A model generated the notes under the pieces. That model was not told the origin of the DNA, ran no database searches, and saw only the letters and a program-made list of their open reading frames with translations. A DNA stretch of 64,000 bases from the NCBI RefSeq assembly GCF_050529585.1, contig NZ_CP172882.1, positions 992,001 through 1,056,000 of the forward strand. The letters are read 5' to 3'. Position 1 is the first letter of the stretch, and every line of letters begins with the position of its first letter. The DNA is from Enterococcus_D sp050529585. GTDB lineage: Bacteria > Bacillota > Bacilli > Lactobacillales > Enterococcaceae. Below, one piece after another: positions 15,948-25,011 of the stretch. A program made the translations under genes and the position numbers.

Positions 15948-17480
15948 ATGTTAAAGTTGGTATATGTTCCATTAGATGAACGTCCGTGTAATGTTGACTA
16001 CCCCTTGCATATGTTAGCTACTTCTAAAGAGATTCAATGGACTGTTTTGCCCAAAAAAATGATGGGGTACAAAAAAAAGGCCAGTGATCTTCAAGCAGTC
16101 TGGCACTTTATCAATGAAGCTGCACAGGTCAGTGATGTAGCAATCATTTCAACTGAAATGAGTCTTTATGGCGGGTTATTGCCATCTAGGCTGCATCATT
16201 TTAAAGAAGCAGAACTGGTGACATACGAAGAACGGCTAAGAACTTTAAAAGCCAACAACCCAAAATTGAGAATCTACCTATCAAATTTGATTATGCGTAC
16301 ACCTAAGTATAATAGTGCAGATGAAGAGCCTGATTACTACGAGCAATACGGTGAAAGGATTTTCCGTTATGGTTGGCTGAAGGATAAAGCAGAAAGAGAA
16401 TCATTGAGTGAAGACGAAAATCAAGAACAAAGCATGCTAAAACAACAACTTCCTCCAGAGGTGATTCATGATTATGAACAACGCAGATTATTTAATGTTC
16501 AAGCGAATCTTTTGAATATTCGACTAGTAGAAGAAGGGGTTATCGACTTTCTAGTGATTCCACAGGATGATTCAGCTCCTTATGGCTATACTGCGATTGA
16601 TCAAAAGAAAGTATATCGTGCAATAGAGGCAAAAAATTTAAAGGATCAAATCATGGTTTATCCAGGAGCTGATGAAGTAGGCTTTACCTTGTTGGCCCGT
16701 GCGTATAATCAATATAAGAAAAAAACGCCTACGGTATTTGTGGCATTCTCATCAACCTTGGGGCCAGATCTGGTACCGTTATATGAAGATCGTATTATCA
16801 ATGAAAGTTTAAAAGCGCACATTATGGCCGCTGGCATGAGACGAACAGAAGACCGGCAATCAGCAAATTATTTTCTTGCCTATAATACGCCTGGAAAAGT
16901 CATGCAAGAATCTTGGGATCAGGTTGAGTCGAGGGATGTCACATACGATTCATATCGCCATCTTTTGACATTCGTAGATGAAATTGAACAAGCGGCGGTG
17001 TCAGGCGCAACTATTGGTATTTGTGATAGCGCTTTTTCCAATGGGGGGGATCTTGAATTATTGCGCCTGTTAGATAAGAAAGGCTTGATCAATCAGTTAG
17101 CGGTCTACAAAGCTTGGAATACCAATTGTAATTCTTTAGGTAGTACTTTGGCTGCTCTTTCAATGATCGATGAACAGACAAATCATGCACAAGTAAGGGA
17201 TAATTTATACGGCAATTTCTTTGATGATGTCTTTTACCAAGCGATGATTCGGATGGATATCAATAAAAATGATTTGCCGCAGCTCGGTATCAATTATTTT
17301 GACCTGAAAGACCAAGCGGAATTGGTGATACAAAAGGTGGAAAATGAGATGAAACATTTAACAAAACAGTATTTATCAAGTTCCATTAAGGGGAAAGAAA
17401 TCCATTTTGTTGAATTGTCCTCCCCATGGAATCGGATGTTTGAAATAAATTGTCAAGTTAGAGTGACGGAAGGAGAATAA
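15948..17480 (+). CDS. DUF4127-family protein
   Basis: A 510-aa cytoplasmic protein beginning VYVPLDERPCNVDYPLHMLA, the typical start of DUF4127. Other conserved-looking parts are STEMSLYGGLLPSRLHH, VIPQDDSAPYGY and YPGADEVGFTLLAR, rich in Asp, Glu and His as expected of a hydrolase or phospho-transfer active site. No signal peptide. The function of this family is not known to me. Its position between a sugar phosphatase, NanE and a PTS IIC protein makes a carbohydrate-processing enzyme likely. One candidate role is release of ManNAc-6-P from an imported glycoside (inference). Two bases separate it from the IIC gene. Confidence 0.85.
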   Translation: MLKLVYVPLDERPCNVDYPLHMLATSKEIQWTVLPKKMMGYKKKASDLQAVWHFINEAAQVSDVAIISTEMSLYGGLLPSRLHHFKEAELVTYEERLRTLKANNPKLRIYLSNLIMRTPKYNSADEEPDYYEQYGERIFRYGWLKDKAERESLSEDENQEQSMLKQQLPPEVIHDYEQRRLFNVQANLLNIRLVEEGVIDFLVIPQDDSAPYGYTAIDQKKVYRAIEAKNLKDQIMVYPGADEVGFTLLARAYNQYKKKTPTVFVAFSSTLGPDLVPLYEDRIINESLKAHIMAAGMRRTEDRQSANYFLAYNTPGKVMQESWDQVESRDVTYDSYRHLLTFVDEIEQAAVSGATIGICDSAFSNGGDLELLRLLDKKGLINQLAVYKAWNTNCNSLGSTLAALSMIDEQTNHAQVRDNLYGNFFDDVFYQAMIRMDINKNDLPQLGINYFDLKDQAELVIQKVENEMKHLTKQYLSSSIKGKEIHFVELSSPWNRMFEINCQVRVTEGE

Positions 17481-17482
17481 AA

Positions 17483-18763
17483 ATGAACACGCAGTTTGTT
17501 GATAAAATGATGGTATTTGCAAATAAATTCTCGAGTCAAAGACACATTGCTGCTATTCGTGATGGTTTTGTGGCGCTGATACCGATTACGATCATTGCTT
17601 CTTTTTGGGTATTGATCAACAACCTTATCTTAAGTCCAACAAATGGATTGTTAAAGAATATTGATGGTGCTGTTCGGTGGATGGATATCGGGAATCAAGT
17701 ATATAATTCTTCGTTAGGCATATTGGCTATTTTAATTGCGGCAACAATTGGATATAAATTAGCAAGTAGTTATCATGAAGACGGACTTTTTGGTGCTGTA
17801 ATGGGGGTAATTTCATTCTTCCTTGTTTTACCCGCACAAAATGCGATCACTGATACAAATGGCGAAAGTGTGATGGCTGCAGCATTTACACAAACACAGA
17901 CTAGCGCTACTGGTATGTTTTTAGCGATTATTGCTACCTTGATCTCAGTCACACTCTTAGCCAAATTCTCAAAAATGGACGCGCTAAAAATTCGCATGCA
18001 CGAAAGTGTTCCGCCTTCCATAGCGAAATCGTTCAATGTGTTGATTCCGGCGTTTATTACGACAACGATACTTGGCTGTTTAGAGGTAATGGTGGTTTGG
18101 TTTGCACACACAGATATTCCAACCTTAGTGACTAAGTTTTTCCAAGCACCGCTTGTTGCCTCTTTCCAATCGATTGGCGGCTTGTTGCTTTATGTATTTC
18201 TCAGTAATATCCTATGGGCTTTTGGTTTGCACGGTACCTTTATTTTGGGCTCCATCGGTGAACCAATCATGATGACGGCTATTCAGGAAAATATGGACGC
18301 CTTAAAAAACAATACTGAACTACCAAATATTGTCACGAAACCCTTTCTTGATTCTTTTGGCTGGATGGGTGGAGGCGGAATGATCATCTGCTTAGTAGTG
18401 GCGATATTCATTGGTTCTAAGCGATCAGATTATCGTTCGATCACAAAGGTTGGGTTGATTCCCTCTTTATTCAATGTGAGTGAACCATTAATGTTTGGGA
18501 TTCCAGTCATCTTTAATCCACTTTTAGGGATTCCTTTGGTGATTGTTCCTATGGTTACAACAGGAATTGCTTATTTTGCTACAAGTTTGGGTTGGATTGC
18601 GAAGACTTCTGTTTTGATTCCATGGACAACGCCTCCAGTATTGTCAGGCTATCTAGCAACGAACGGCGATTGGCGTGCAGCAATCTTACAAATCGTCTTA
18701 TTGATTGTAGGCGTCTTCATTTATTTGCCATTCGTCTTAATGACAAATAAAGAAAATGCCTAG
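17483..18763 (+). CDS. PTS IIC permease, lactose/cellobiose family
   Basis: A 426-aa integral membrane PTS EIIC of the Lac/Cel type with about ten membrane segments. It has the family signatures HESVPPSIAKSF and SLFNVSEPLMFGIPV (the sugar-binding region with NVSEP). No IIA or IIB domain is fused and none is encoded nearby, so it must borrow soluble partners encoded elsewhere. It is the last structural gene of the nanE operon. Substrates of this family are disaccharides or modified monosaccharides. Here a ManNAc- or GlcNAc-containing sugar is suggested by nanE (inference). Confidence 0.92.
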   Translation: MNTQFVDKMMVFANKFSSQRHIAAIRDGFVALIPITIIASFWVLINNLILSPTNGLLKNIDGAVRWMDIGNQVYNSSLGILAILIAATIGYKLASSYHEDGLFGAVMGVISFFLVLPAQNAITDTNGESVMAAAFTQTQTSATGMFLAIIATLISVTLLAKFSKMDALKIRMHESVPPSIAKSFNVLIPAFITTTILGCLEVMVVWFAHTDIPTLVTKFFQAPLVASFQSIGGLLLYVFLSNILWAFGLHGTFILGSIGEPIMMTAIQENMDALKNNTELPNIVTKPFLDSFGWMGGGGMIICLVVAIFIGSKRSDYRSITKVGLIPSLFNVSEPLMFGIPVIFNPLLGIPLVIVPMVTTGIAYFATSLGWIAKTSVLIPWTTPPVLSGYLATNGDWRAAILQIVLLIVGVFIYLPFVLMTNKENA

Positions 18764-18781
18764 TTGATTTCAAATAATAGC

Positions 18782-18834
18782 ACCAATCTCTACACGCTTA
18801 CGCATCATTGTAGGCTTTGGAGATTGGTTTTTTA
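18782..18834 (+). terminator. terminator between the PTS gene and rpiR
   Basis: ACCAATCTC (18782-18790) with GAGATTGGT (18820-18828), reinforced by TAC/GTA inside the loop, and then TTTTTATTATTTTT. Confidence 0.8.
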
Positions 18835-18840
18835 TTATTT

Positions 18841-18868
18841 TTGAAAATCCCTCGGCTTTTGTTATAAT
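18841..18868 (+). promoter_or_regulatory. rpiR promoter
   Basis: -35 TTGAAA (18841-18846), 16-base spacer and perfect -10 TATAAT (18863-18868). This gives the regulator a transcript independent of the operon. No copy of the 30-bp palindrome is seen here. Confidence 0.7.
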
Positions 18869-18893
18869 CATGCTATAAGAAGGAGTGTGCTGT

Positions 18894-19715
18894 ATGGATT
18901 TATTAGCAATGATCAGTAGCTATTTTCCAGCTTTAAGTAAATCTGAAAAGAAAGTGGCGCAATTGATTTTAAGCAATCCAGATGAAATTGAAAATCTTTC
19001 GATCAACGAACTCTCAGCCATGGCTGGTGTGGGTGAAAGTACAATTGTTCGTTTTGCTAGAAAAATTGGGTTTTCTGGTTTTCAGGATTTAAAGCTTGCG
19101 CTAGCCAAGTATCAAGCCATTGTCATCAAAAAAGACAATGACAAAGATGCGGGTGAAAAAGAAATCGTTTATCAGCAATATACAGATAGCCTAAGCGAAA
19201 CGATGGGTTTTTTGGAAGCAGACCAAATTCAAGAAGTTGCAAAAGCAATGCATGAAGCAAACCGAATTTACATACTGGCAGTCGGCAACTCCGGTCTTGT
19301 CGGGATGAATTTAAGCAATCGTTTGAAACGATTGGGCAAATGGGTCGAATTTGTTCAAGACGGGCAATTACAAAGTATTTATGCAACGATGACAAATGAA
19401 CATGATCTGGCTTTTGCTATCAGTACATCGGGAAATACCGATGAAGTGATCATCAATGCAGAAATGGTAAAATCTCATGGGGCAAAGCTTGTATCTATCA
19501 CAAATTACAGGGGATCTAAACTAACTGGGATCAGTGATTGGGTTTTAATCGCTTCTTCAAAAGAGTTTATCTCAGATGCAGGTTCCTTTGCAGCGATGAT
19601 CAATCAGATGTTTATTATTGATGTACTGGCGAATGAATTGGTGAAACTTGATCCGGACAACTATCATGCATTACGCATGAAACGCAATGAAGCGTTGATG
19701 AATCGATTGAACTGA
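18894..19715 (+). CDS. MurR/RpiR-family transcriptional regulator
   Basis: A 273-aa regulator. The N-terminal helix-turn-helix (about 1-75) contains LSINELSAMAGVGESTIVRF and ARKIGFSGFQDLK. The C-terminal SIS domain (about 105-250) has the sugar-phosphate motifs VGNSGLVGMNLSNRLKR and ISTSGNTDEV. ATG 18894 is chosen because AAGGAG precedes it; the longer GTG start overlaps that site. RpiR proteins sense phosphosugars. This one probably reads ManNAc-6-P or GlcNAc-6-P and controls the palindrome over the nanE promoter. Confidence 0.9.
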   Translation: MDLLAMISSYFPALSKSEKKVAQLILSNPDEIENLSINELSAMAGVGESTIVRFARKIGFSGFQDLKLALAKYQAIVIKKDNDKDAGEKEIVYQQYTDSLSETMGFLEADQIQEVAKAMHEANRIYILAVGNSGLVGMNLSNRLKRLGKWVEFVQDGQLQSIYATMTNEHDLAFAISTSGNTDEVIINAEMVKSHGAKLVSITNYRGSKLTGISDWVLIASSKEFISDAGSFAAMINQMFIIDVLANELVKLDPDNYHALRMKRNEALMNRLN

Positions 19716-20422
19716 CCCCACTGAGATGGGTAAGCTTGTCTGAATCATCTTGCAAAATCAGCTGTTTTTTCTTTTTTGTTGCATATTCGCGGCACTAAAC
19801 GCGGCACTAAATAAGTATAGAAGTGGATTTCTTTTAGTGATCTTTTTGTGAAACCCACCATCTTAAAAAAAAAATGTTATCTATTGCACCTCGTTATTTT
19901 TCGATACAGTGATACATGGAGCGATCCTTGCTTGGTACGAATTTGTTCTAGTCGACTAAATTTTACCAGTTGGAGTGGCTCCTTTTCTATTTTTAGACAA
20001 AAAATAGCTGTAGATACACAGCTGTTTGTCATGCCTATGCACGATAGCCGAATCATTGGATAGCTAATGGTGGCATCTTACGGTCATTTCATGTGTCAGT
20101 GTCACGGTTTGTGGTAGGTAGCAATCGCTTATTCTGAGTAAAAAAACTTGGCATTTACAGATGGGGTTGCTAAAATGAGATGATTTTCATAATCAAAAGA
20201 ATGTATTGCCAAGAAAACAGACCGGACTTACAATGTGAAAACGAGCTGTTTTCTGAAAATAAGTAAAGATTTACATTTTTTGGGTGTAACAAAAAATAAA
20301 AAGGTATAGAATAAGTATGCATGGCAAAAGGGTAGTCTAGGACGCATAAAGATACTCATTTGTGGTGCAATAGTTGTTCATGGTAAATGATCGAAAAAAA
20401 GAATTCAAAAAAGGATTGAAAA
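19716..20422. other. long intergenic region before the XrtG operon
   Basis: About 700 bases with no convincing gene. It contains a tandem duplicated 12-mer CGCGGCACTAAA (19788-19799 and 19800-19811), an inverted repeat GAAAACAG/CTGTTTTC near 20211-20255, and a promoter-like TATAGAAT near 20305. A leader (20316-20390) shares some elements with c-di-GMP riboswitches but does not form the full fold. Confidence 0.55.
19788..19811 (+). repeat. tandem duplicated 12-mer
   Basis: Two exact adjacent copies of CGCGGCACTAAA in otherwise AT-rich sequence, 72 bases after the rpiR stop. Could be a slippage product; function unknown. Confidence 0.7.
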
Positions 20423-21025
20423 ATGAATATATACGTATTGATCGGAATAATTGTTTGGTTGTATTTGTTGTCGGTGATGAAGCGTTCCAAACTCACGGCT
20501 TTTTATTATATTCTGGGAAGTGTCGGCCTGTTTTATTTACTGATTCTCTTCAGCCGTCCCTATTGGGTCTGGTATTTGACACAATTGGTCATCAAAGCAG
20601 TTGATTTGTTTGGCTCCTGGTTCCATATGACCGAAGATTTTAGCCAATATAGCTTGATTGTGATTCATAGTGCAAAAGAGCAAATGAATTTGTATGTGGA
20701 TTATGAATGTTCGGGTGTGATCGAAACAGCAGCTTTTTTGGGCTTATTGACCTTTTATCCTTTATACAATCGACAAGAAAAAGTTTTTTATGCCCTCTTT
20801 GGCACTTTCTGGATTTTTGCAAGTAATGTCATCAGGTTGCTTTTTGTCGTGGCTTTCGTTCATTTTGGCGGCAGTGGGACCTATTTCTTAGCCCACTCTA
20901 TTTTGGGTCGTTTGGTCTTTTATGGATTAGTGATCACATTGTATTACCATACGTTCACGTATTCTCAAGTGGCCAAAAGTTTATATGAAAAGAAGAATCG
21001 CTTGTTTGAAAGAGGGGGGCACTGA
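20423..21025 (+). CDS. xrtG: exosortase G (XrtG)
   Basis: A 200-aa multi-pass membrane protease/transpeptidase of the exosortase family. The three catalytic residues are visible: Cys96 in YECSGV, Arg138 in NVIRLL and His158 in AHSILGR. XrtG is the Firmicutes exosortase that processes proteins with a Firmicu-CTERM tail. One such protein is encoded at the end of this operon (26291-26971). Start at ATG 20423 with AAAGGATTG. The stop overlaps the next start by one base. No sortase motif is involved. Confidence 0.92.
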   Translation: MNIYVLIGIIVWLYLLSVMKRSKLTAFYYILGSVGLFYLLILFSRPYWVWYLTQLVIKAVDLFGSWFHMTEDFSQYSLIVIHSAKEQMNLYVDYECSGVIETAAFLGLLTFYPLYNRQEKVFYALFGTFWIFASNVIRLLFVVAFVHFGGSGTYFLAHSILGRLVFYGLVITLYYHTFTYSQVAKSLYEKKNRLFERGGH

Positions 21026-22359
21026 TGGATTATCTTTTGAATTTAACTTTGACACAGATGGGTTTTTGGCTCACGTGGCTGTTGATTCCATTGCTTGTGG
21101 AGATTATTCCAGGCATATATTCAACTTGTTATTTATTTGTGAAAAAATTTCAGAAAAAACAGCTGGATATTCCTGAAAAACTCCCCTTTATCTCAGTAAT
21201 CGTACCCGTCTATAACTCGGCGGCTACATTGTATGACTGCATTCGTTCCATAGATGCGTCTACGTATCCTAACGAGAATATCCAAGTTCTCTTAGCAGAC
21301 AATGGGAGTACGGATGACAGTTTTGCTGTTTTCAATGAGGCACACAATCAGTTCAATCAATTGAATATGCATTGGATCCGTACTGAAAAAGGCAAAGCAC
21401 AAGCATTGAATTCTGCAATCTATGAAAGCATCGGTACGTATATCATCAATATTGATAGCGATGGATGCTTGTCGCCTACGGCATTGATGAATATGGTGCT
21501 GAAATTTGAAAATGATTACAGTATTTCTGCAATGTCTGGCACGGTCCTCACACAAGAAGAAGCAATCAAGAACACCAAATCACCGTTGATTCGCTGGTTG
21601 CAAAAAAGTGAGTATATTGAATATGCACAGTCCTTTTTGGCGGGAAGGAGTGTAGAGGCACTGACGAATCAGCTGTTCACAATGGCAGGTGCTTTCTCTG
21701 GTTTTAGAAAAGAAGTACTGATCAACACATATCTCTACAATACAGATACTTTAGGCGAAGATACAGACATGACCTTTCAGATCCGACATCGTCTGAAAGA
21801 AAAAGTATCCTTGTGCGAAAATGCTATTTTTTATGTTGAACCGGTCCAAAGTTTCGACGAATTGTATATCCAAAGACAGAGGTGGCAACGAGGCGAAATG
21901 GAAGTAGCCAAAGCTTTTTCCGATGAACAAGTTGGTTTGGGCCATTTCTTTAAAAACTTTTTGGTGCGTCGTCTGATCATTGACCATACCTTCATTTTCC
22001 CCAAAATGATCTGGCTATTTGCTAGCGTCGTTTTATTGTTTTTTGGCTATACTGCCAAGATATTGTTGTTGTCCTATGTACTTATTTATCTGCTTTATTT
22101 CTTTGATTCACTGCTTAAGTTTATCAGTATTTCATTGCTGTTGAAGTCTTTCAAATCCGACCAGAGATTCTATTTGAAACTCTGGCGACAAGTGATTACT
22201 TTTCCATTGTATAATTTCCTTGTTTCATGGTTTCGATTGATTGGGATCATTAACGGAATCACTTCACCCGCAAAATGGAATACAACCTCTTTTTCCAAGG
22301 AAATGACCCAGATAAAAGAAACCATCACCCACGATATAACCAAAATAAGAAAGAAGTGA
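21025..22359 (+). CDS. XrtG-associated family 2 glycosyltransferase
   Basis: A 444-aa membrane glycosyltransferase. An N-terminal membrane segment precedes the GT-A domain (about 50-290) with VIVPVYNSAATL, the nucleotide-sugar DxD-like NIDSDG, GEDTDMTF (acid/base region) and QRQRW. Membrane segments follow to residue about 420. The D, D, D, QxxRW pattern is that of processive enzymes such as cellulose and hyaluronan synthases, so it probably makes a polysaccharide and exports it. The position right after xrtG is characteristic of exosortase G loci. It has no PilZ domain for direct c-di-GMP binding. Confidence 0.9.
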   Translation: MDYLLNLTLTQMGFWLTWLLIPLLVEIIPGIYSTCYLFVKKFQKKQLDIPEKLPFISVIVPVYNSAATLYDCIRSIDASTYPNENIQVLLADNGSTDDSFAVFNEAHNQFNQLNMHWIRTEKGKAQALNSAIYESIGTYIINIDSDGCLSPTALMNMVLKFENDYSISAMSGTVLTQEEAIKNTKSPLIRWLQKSEYIEYAQSFLAGRSVEALTNQLFTMAGAFSGFRKEVLINTYLYNTDTLGEDTDMTFQIRHRLKEKVSLCENAIFYVEPVQSFDELYIQRQRWQRGEMEVAKAFSDEQVGLGHFFKNFLVRRLIIDHTFIFPKMIWLFASVVLLFFGYTAKILLLSYVLIYLLYFFDSLLKFISISLLLKSFKSDQRFYLKLWRQVITFPLYNFLVSWFRLIGIINGITSPAKWNTTSFSKEMTQIKETITHDITKIRKK

Positions 22360-22365
22360 ACACCA

Positions 22366-22737
22366 ATGGCAGAAAAACGCTGTATCTATAAATTCAAATC
22401 TCATGTCAATGCGAGTCACGCAATGCGCTGGGAAGGGGGAATGGGTGCCAAGCATAATCATACATGGGAAATTATTTGTGAAATCGAGTCCTATGGGAAT
22501 GAGATGCATTTGTTCGAAGAAATAGAAGGAATTCTAAAAGATTTCTTCCAACCCTTTTCCGGTAGTTTCTTAAATGAAGTGCCCCCATTTTTGGAAATCA
22601 ATCCATCCGTTGAAAATGTGACCAATTATTTCTATGACCAATTATCCCTGAGACTGGCAACGATCCAAACGGAGTTGATTCGGATCGAAGTAGGTGAATC
22701 GCCTACTCGATTTTATTGTATCGAAAAACAAGCATAG
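22366..22737 (+). CDS. XrtG-associated QueD/PTPS-like protein
   Basis: A 123-aa protein of the 6-pyruvoyl-tetrahydropterin synthase fold. The zinc-ligand His residues appear in NASHAMRW and KHNHTWEI, and the substrate-binding Glu is in IRIEVGESPTRF. The loop usually carrying the catalytic Cys is different, so it may not do the QueD reaction. No other queuosine or folate gene is near. Proteins of this kind are regular members of exosortase G loci; their role there is unknown to me. It lies between the glycosyltransferase and the polytopic membrane protein. Confidence 0.85.
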   Translation: MAEKRCIYKFKSHVNASHAMRWEGGMGAKHNHTWEIICEIESYGNEMHLFEEIEGILKDFFQPFSGSFLNEVPPFLEINPSVENVTNYFYDQLSLRLATIQTELIRIEVGESPTRFYCIEKQA

Positions 22738-22750
22738 ATCGAGGTGAAAA

Positions 22751-24295
22751 ATGAAATCGAAATTGTTTATAGCTGGGAATAGGATCATCAAGGCGCTGTT
22801 TTTCTTGTTCACTGGTTTGGCGTTGGTATTTGCTTTGACTTCACCGAATTTGACGATTGGCGATAATGCGGTCTTTGGGACAAGTACGACTTTTGCAACG
22901 ACTTATTTCGTTATAGGTATCATTGCTCTGATCATTGCATTTTATTGCTATCCGAAAGTGCAACAGTTTTTTTATTGGCTTTTTATCAAGCATCGCTCGA
23001 TCACAGTGGCTGTTTTTGTTTTAGGCGTGTTGGCTTGGCAAATTGTGTTTGTCTCCTTTTTACATCCAGCAATTGGTTGGGATGTCTCAGCGATTCATGA
23101 TGCATTGACTGATACGACCAATCCTGAGATCATTGCCTATTATAGTTTGAATCAAAATAATCTGCCGATTCTTTTGTGGCAACATCATCTGGCTGAGTGG
23201 TTTTCTACAACATCATGGCTGTTTTTCGACTATGTTACCTTGTTTTTAGTCAATCTTTCCGCTGTATTCAATTTGTTGACGATCCGTTTACTAAGCAAAA
23301 AATACCTGTTGCCAGCAGTCTACCTTCACGGTATTTGGTTAATAGTCTTTCCTTGGATCATTGTTCCTTATACTGACACCTGGGTCTTGCCTTTTGTGTC
23401 GGCGAGCATCTTCTTTTATGGGCTGATGACGAAAGAAGCCCTTTCTGCAACATATAAATCGTTGGGGGCAGTGGGATTAGGGATAGCTGCAGTCGTAGGT
23501 TATTTCATCAAGCCTTCTGTGTTGATTCTCTTGATTGCAGTTTGCTTGATTGAACTGGTCAGTTTTTTTGCGAAGAAGTGGCAATCAAAAGGGCGCTTGG
23601 TTTTTCTGACGTTGACATTGATCACTGCGGGAATGACATATGCCGTCTGTCAGCATCAATTGGACAAACAAACGTACATCGCAATTGATGAGGAGCGCGG
23701 GATCCCAATGATTCATTTTATGAATATCGGCTTGACAAAAGATGGTGGCTATAGTCCTGAAGATGCGCTGGCTATGGCGAAATTACCGACAAAACAGGAA
23801 AAAATCGACTATTCTAAAGAAAAGATTCGTGAACGGCTCCATGAGAAAGGTTTTGTTGGCTATGTTCGTTTCCTTTGGACAAAACATAAAAACAATACAG
23901 CGGATGGCACCTTTGCCTGGCTAAAAGAAGGTTCGTTCATCAAAGACGGAGAGACGCCAGATGGAGAAGGATTCACCCGCTGGCTGCAAGAAGGATATTA
24001 CTTGTATGGAAAACGCATTGCAGACTTTCGATTTGTTGCGCAATTGTGGTGGGTCATCTGCTTATTGATGATTGTCATGGGCTGGAAGCGACAAAGTAAA
24101 TATGAACAAATGCTTCGCTTGAGCATCGTTGGTGGTTTCATGTTCCTGCTTTTATTTGAAGGCGGACGCAGTCGGTATCTGATCCAATTCTTGCCTCTGT
24201 TTTTACTACTAGCAAGTCTTTCTATGGACGGTAGCATACATTTTCTCAAAAGAATTTTTACATTGGATCAAAGGGCCGAGGGGGATAAATCATGA
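22751..24295 (+). CDS. XrtG-associated polytopic membrane protein
   Basis: A 514-aa protein with about eleven membrane segments and one long extracellular loop at about 300-430 (containing MIHFMNIGLTKDGGYSPEDA). The layout and the Asp in an early loop (GWDVSAIHDAL) are those of GT-C type lipid-linked sugar transferases. It is the fourth regular member of exosortase G loci. It may glycosylate the Firmicu-CTERM protein or a lipid carrier (inference). ATG 22751 follows GAGGTGAAAA. Its last four bases (ATGA) overlap the EAL gene. Confidence 0.82.
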   Translation: MKSKLFIAGNRIIKALFFLFTGLALVFALTSPNLTIGDNAVFGTSTTFATTYFVIGIIALIIAFYCYPKVQQFFYWLFIKHRSITVAVFVLGVLAWQIVFVSFLHPAIGWDVSAIHDALTDTTNPEIIAYYSLNQNNLPILLWQHHLAEWFSTTSWLFFDYVTLFLVNLSAVFNLLTIRLLSKKYLLPAVYLHGIWLIVFPWIIVPYTDTWVLPFVSASIFFYGLMTKEALSATYKSLGAVGLGIAAVVGYFIKPSVLILLIAVCLIELVSFFAKKWQSKGRLVFLTLTLITAGMTYAVCQHQLDKQTYIAIDEERGIPMIHFMNIGLTKDGGYSPEDALAMAKLPTKQEKIDYSKEKIRERLHEKGFVGYVRFLWTKHKNNTADGTFAWLKEGSFIKDGETPDGEGFTRWLQEGYYLYGKRIADFRFVAQLWWVICLLMIVMGWKRQSKYEQMLRLSIVGGFMFLLLFEGGRSRYLIQFLPLFLLLASLSMDGSIHFLKRIFTLDQRAEGDKS

Positions 24296-24999
24296 ATTAT
24301 GATGAGTTGAAATTTTATGGACAGGGGATCCATCATGCTGAAACAAAGGAAATTGTGTTTTTTGAGTTATTGCTTAGAAAAGAAGCGGATAAAAATATTT
24401 TCCCCAAAGATGCTTATTTGACCATGATCTGTCAACAAGAAGAACATAAACAATATGTAAAATGGTTACAAAAAACATTGCCCCGTATCTTATTATCCAA
24501 TCCGACCCAATGTTTTAGTTTTAACATAGATCCGCAAGAGTTGGAATACGAGGAGACATTTGTTTTGTTGGATGGATTGAAGACATACAAACAGCGATTG
24601 ATCATTGAGATAACAGAAAAACCTCCTATTAAGCGAAACTATCCCTACTTTTCTGCTGTGAATGTTGAAGCATTCAAAAAAATTGCTGATTTTGGCTATA
24701 GAGTTGCGATGGATGATATTGGACAAGGGATCAATTCTTTAGACAATGTACTTGAGTTGCAGCATTATTTTCAGATCATCAAATTTTCATCGTTGTCTTT
24801 TCAGAAGAAGGTGTCAGAAGAGATCCTTCAAAAAATTATTGTGTTATATGCGAGTGTTGCTGATCAGTTGGATAAGACCTTTGTTGTTGAGGGAATTGAA
24901 AACCAAAAATTTGCGCATTGGTTAGAAACAAATATTTCTTGCTACCATCAAGGTTATCTTTATTCGACACCGGAAAACATTCTGACCATCGACTATTAA
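24292..24999 (+). CDS. EAL-domain c-di-GMP phosphodiesterase
   Basis: A 235-aa single-domain EAL protein with no sensor domain or membrane segment. The signature is FFELLLR (Glu25). Other catalytic-site matches are the Asn in FSFNIDPQE, the Glu in IIEITEK, the Asp pair in MDDIGQG, the Lys in IKFSS, the Glu in VVEGIEN and the Gln in HQGYL. All metal and catalytic positions appear kept, so it is likely active, although DDFGTG is altered to DDIGQG. It is translationally coupled to the XrtG membrane gene (ATGA overlap) and lies twelve bases before the GGDEF gene. Confidence 0.87.
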   Translation: MNYDELKFYGQGIHHAETKEIVFFELLLRKEADKNIFPKDAYLTMICQQEEHKQYVKWLQKTLPRILLSNPTQCFSFNIDPQELEYEETFVLLDGLKTYKQRLIIEITEKPPIKRNYPYFSAVNVEAFKKIADFGYRVAMDDIGQGINSLDNVLELQHYFQIIKFSSLSFQKKVSEEILQKIIVLYASVADQLDKTFVVEGIENQKFAHWLETNISCYHQGYLYSTPENILTIDY

Positions 25000-25011
25000 G
25001 GAGTGTGCTGT

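Noticed and set aside
19848..20063. 71-aa reading frame before the XrtG operon
   Set aside because: No ribosome site, Cys- and Ser-rich unlike its neighbours, no recognised family. Treated as chance.
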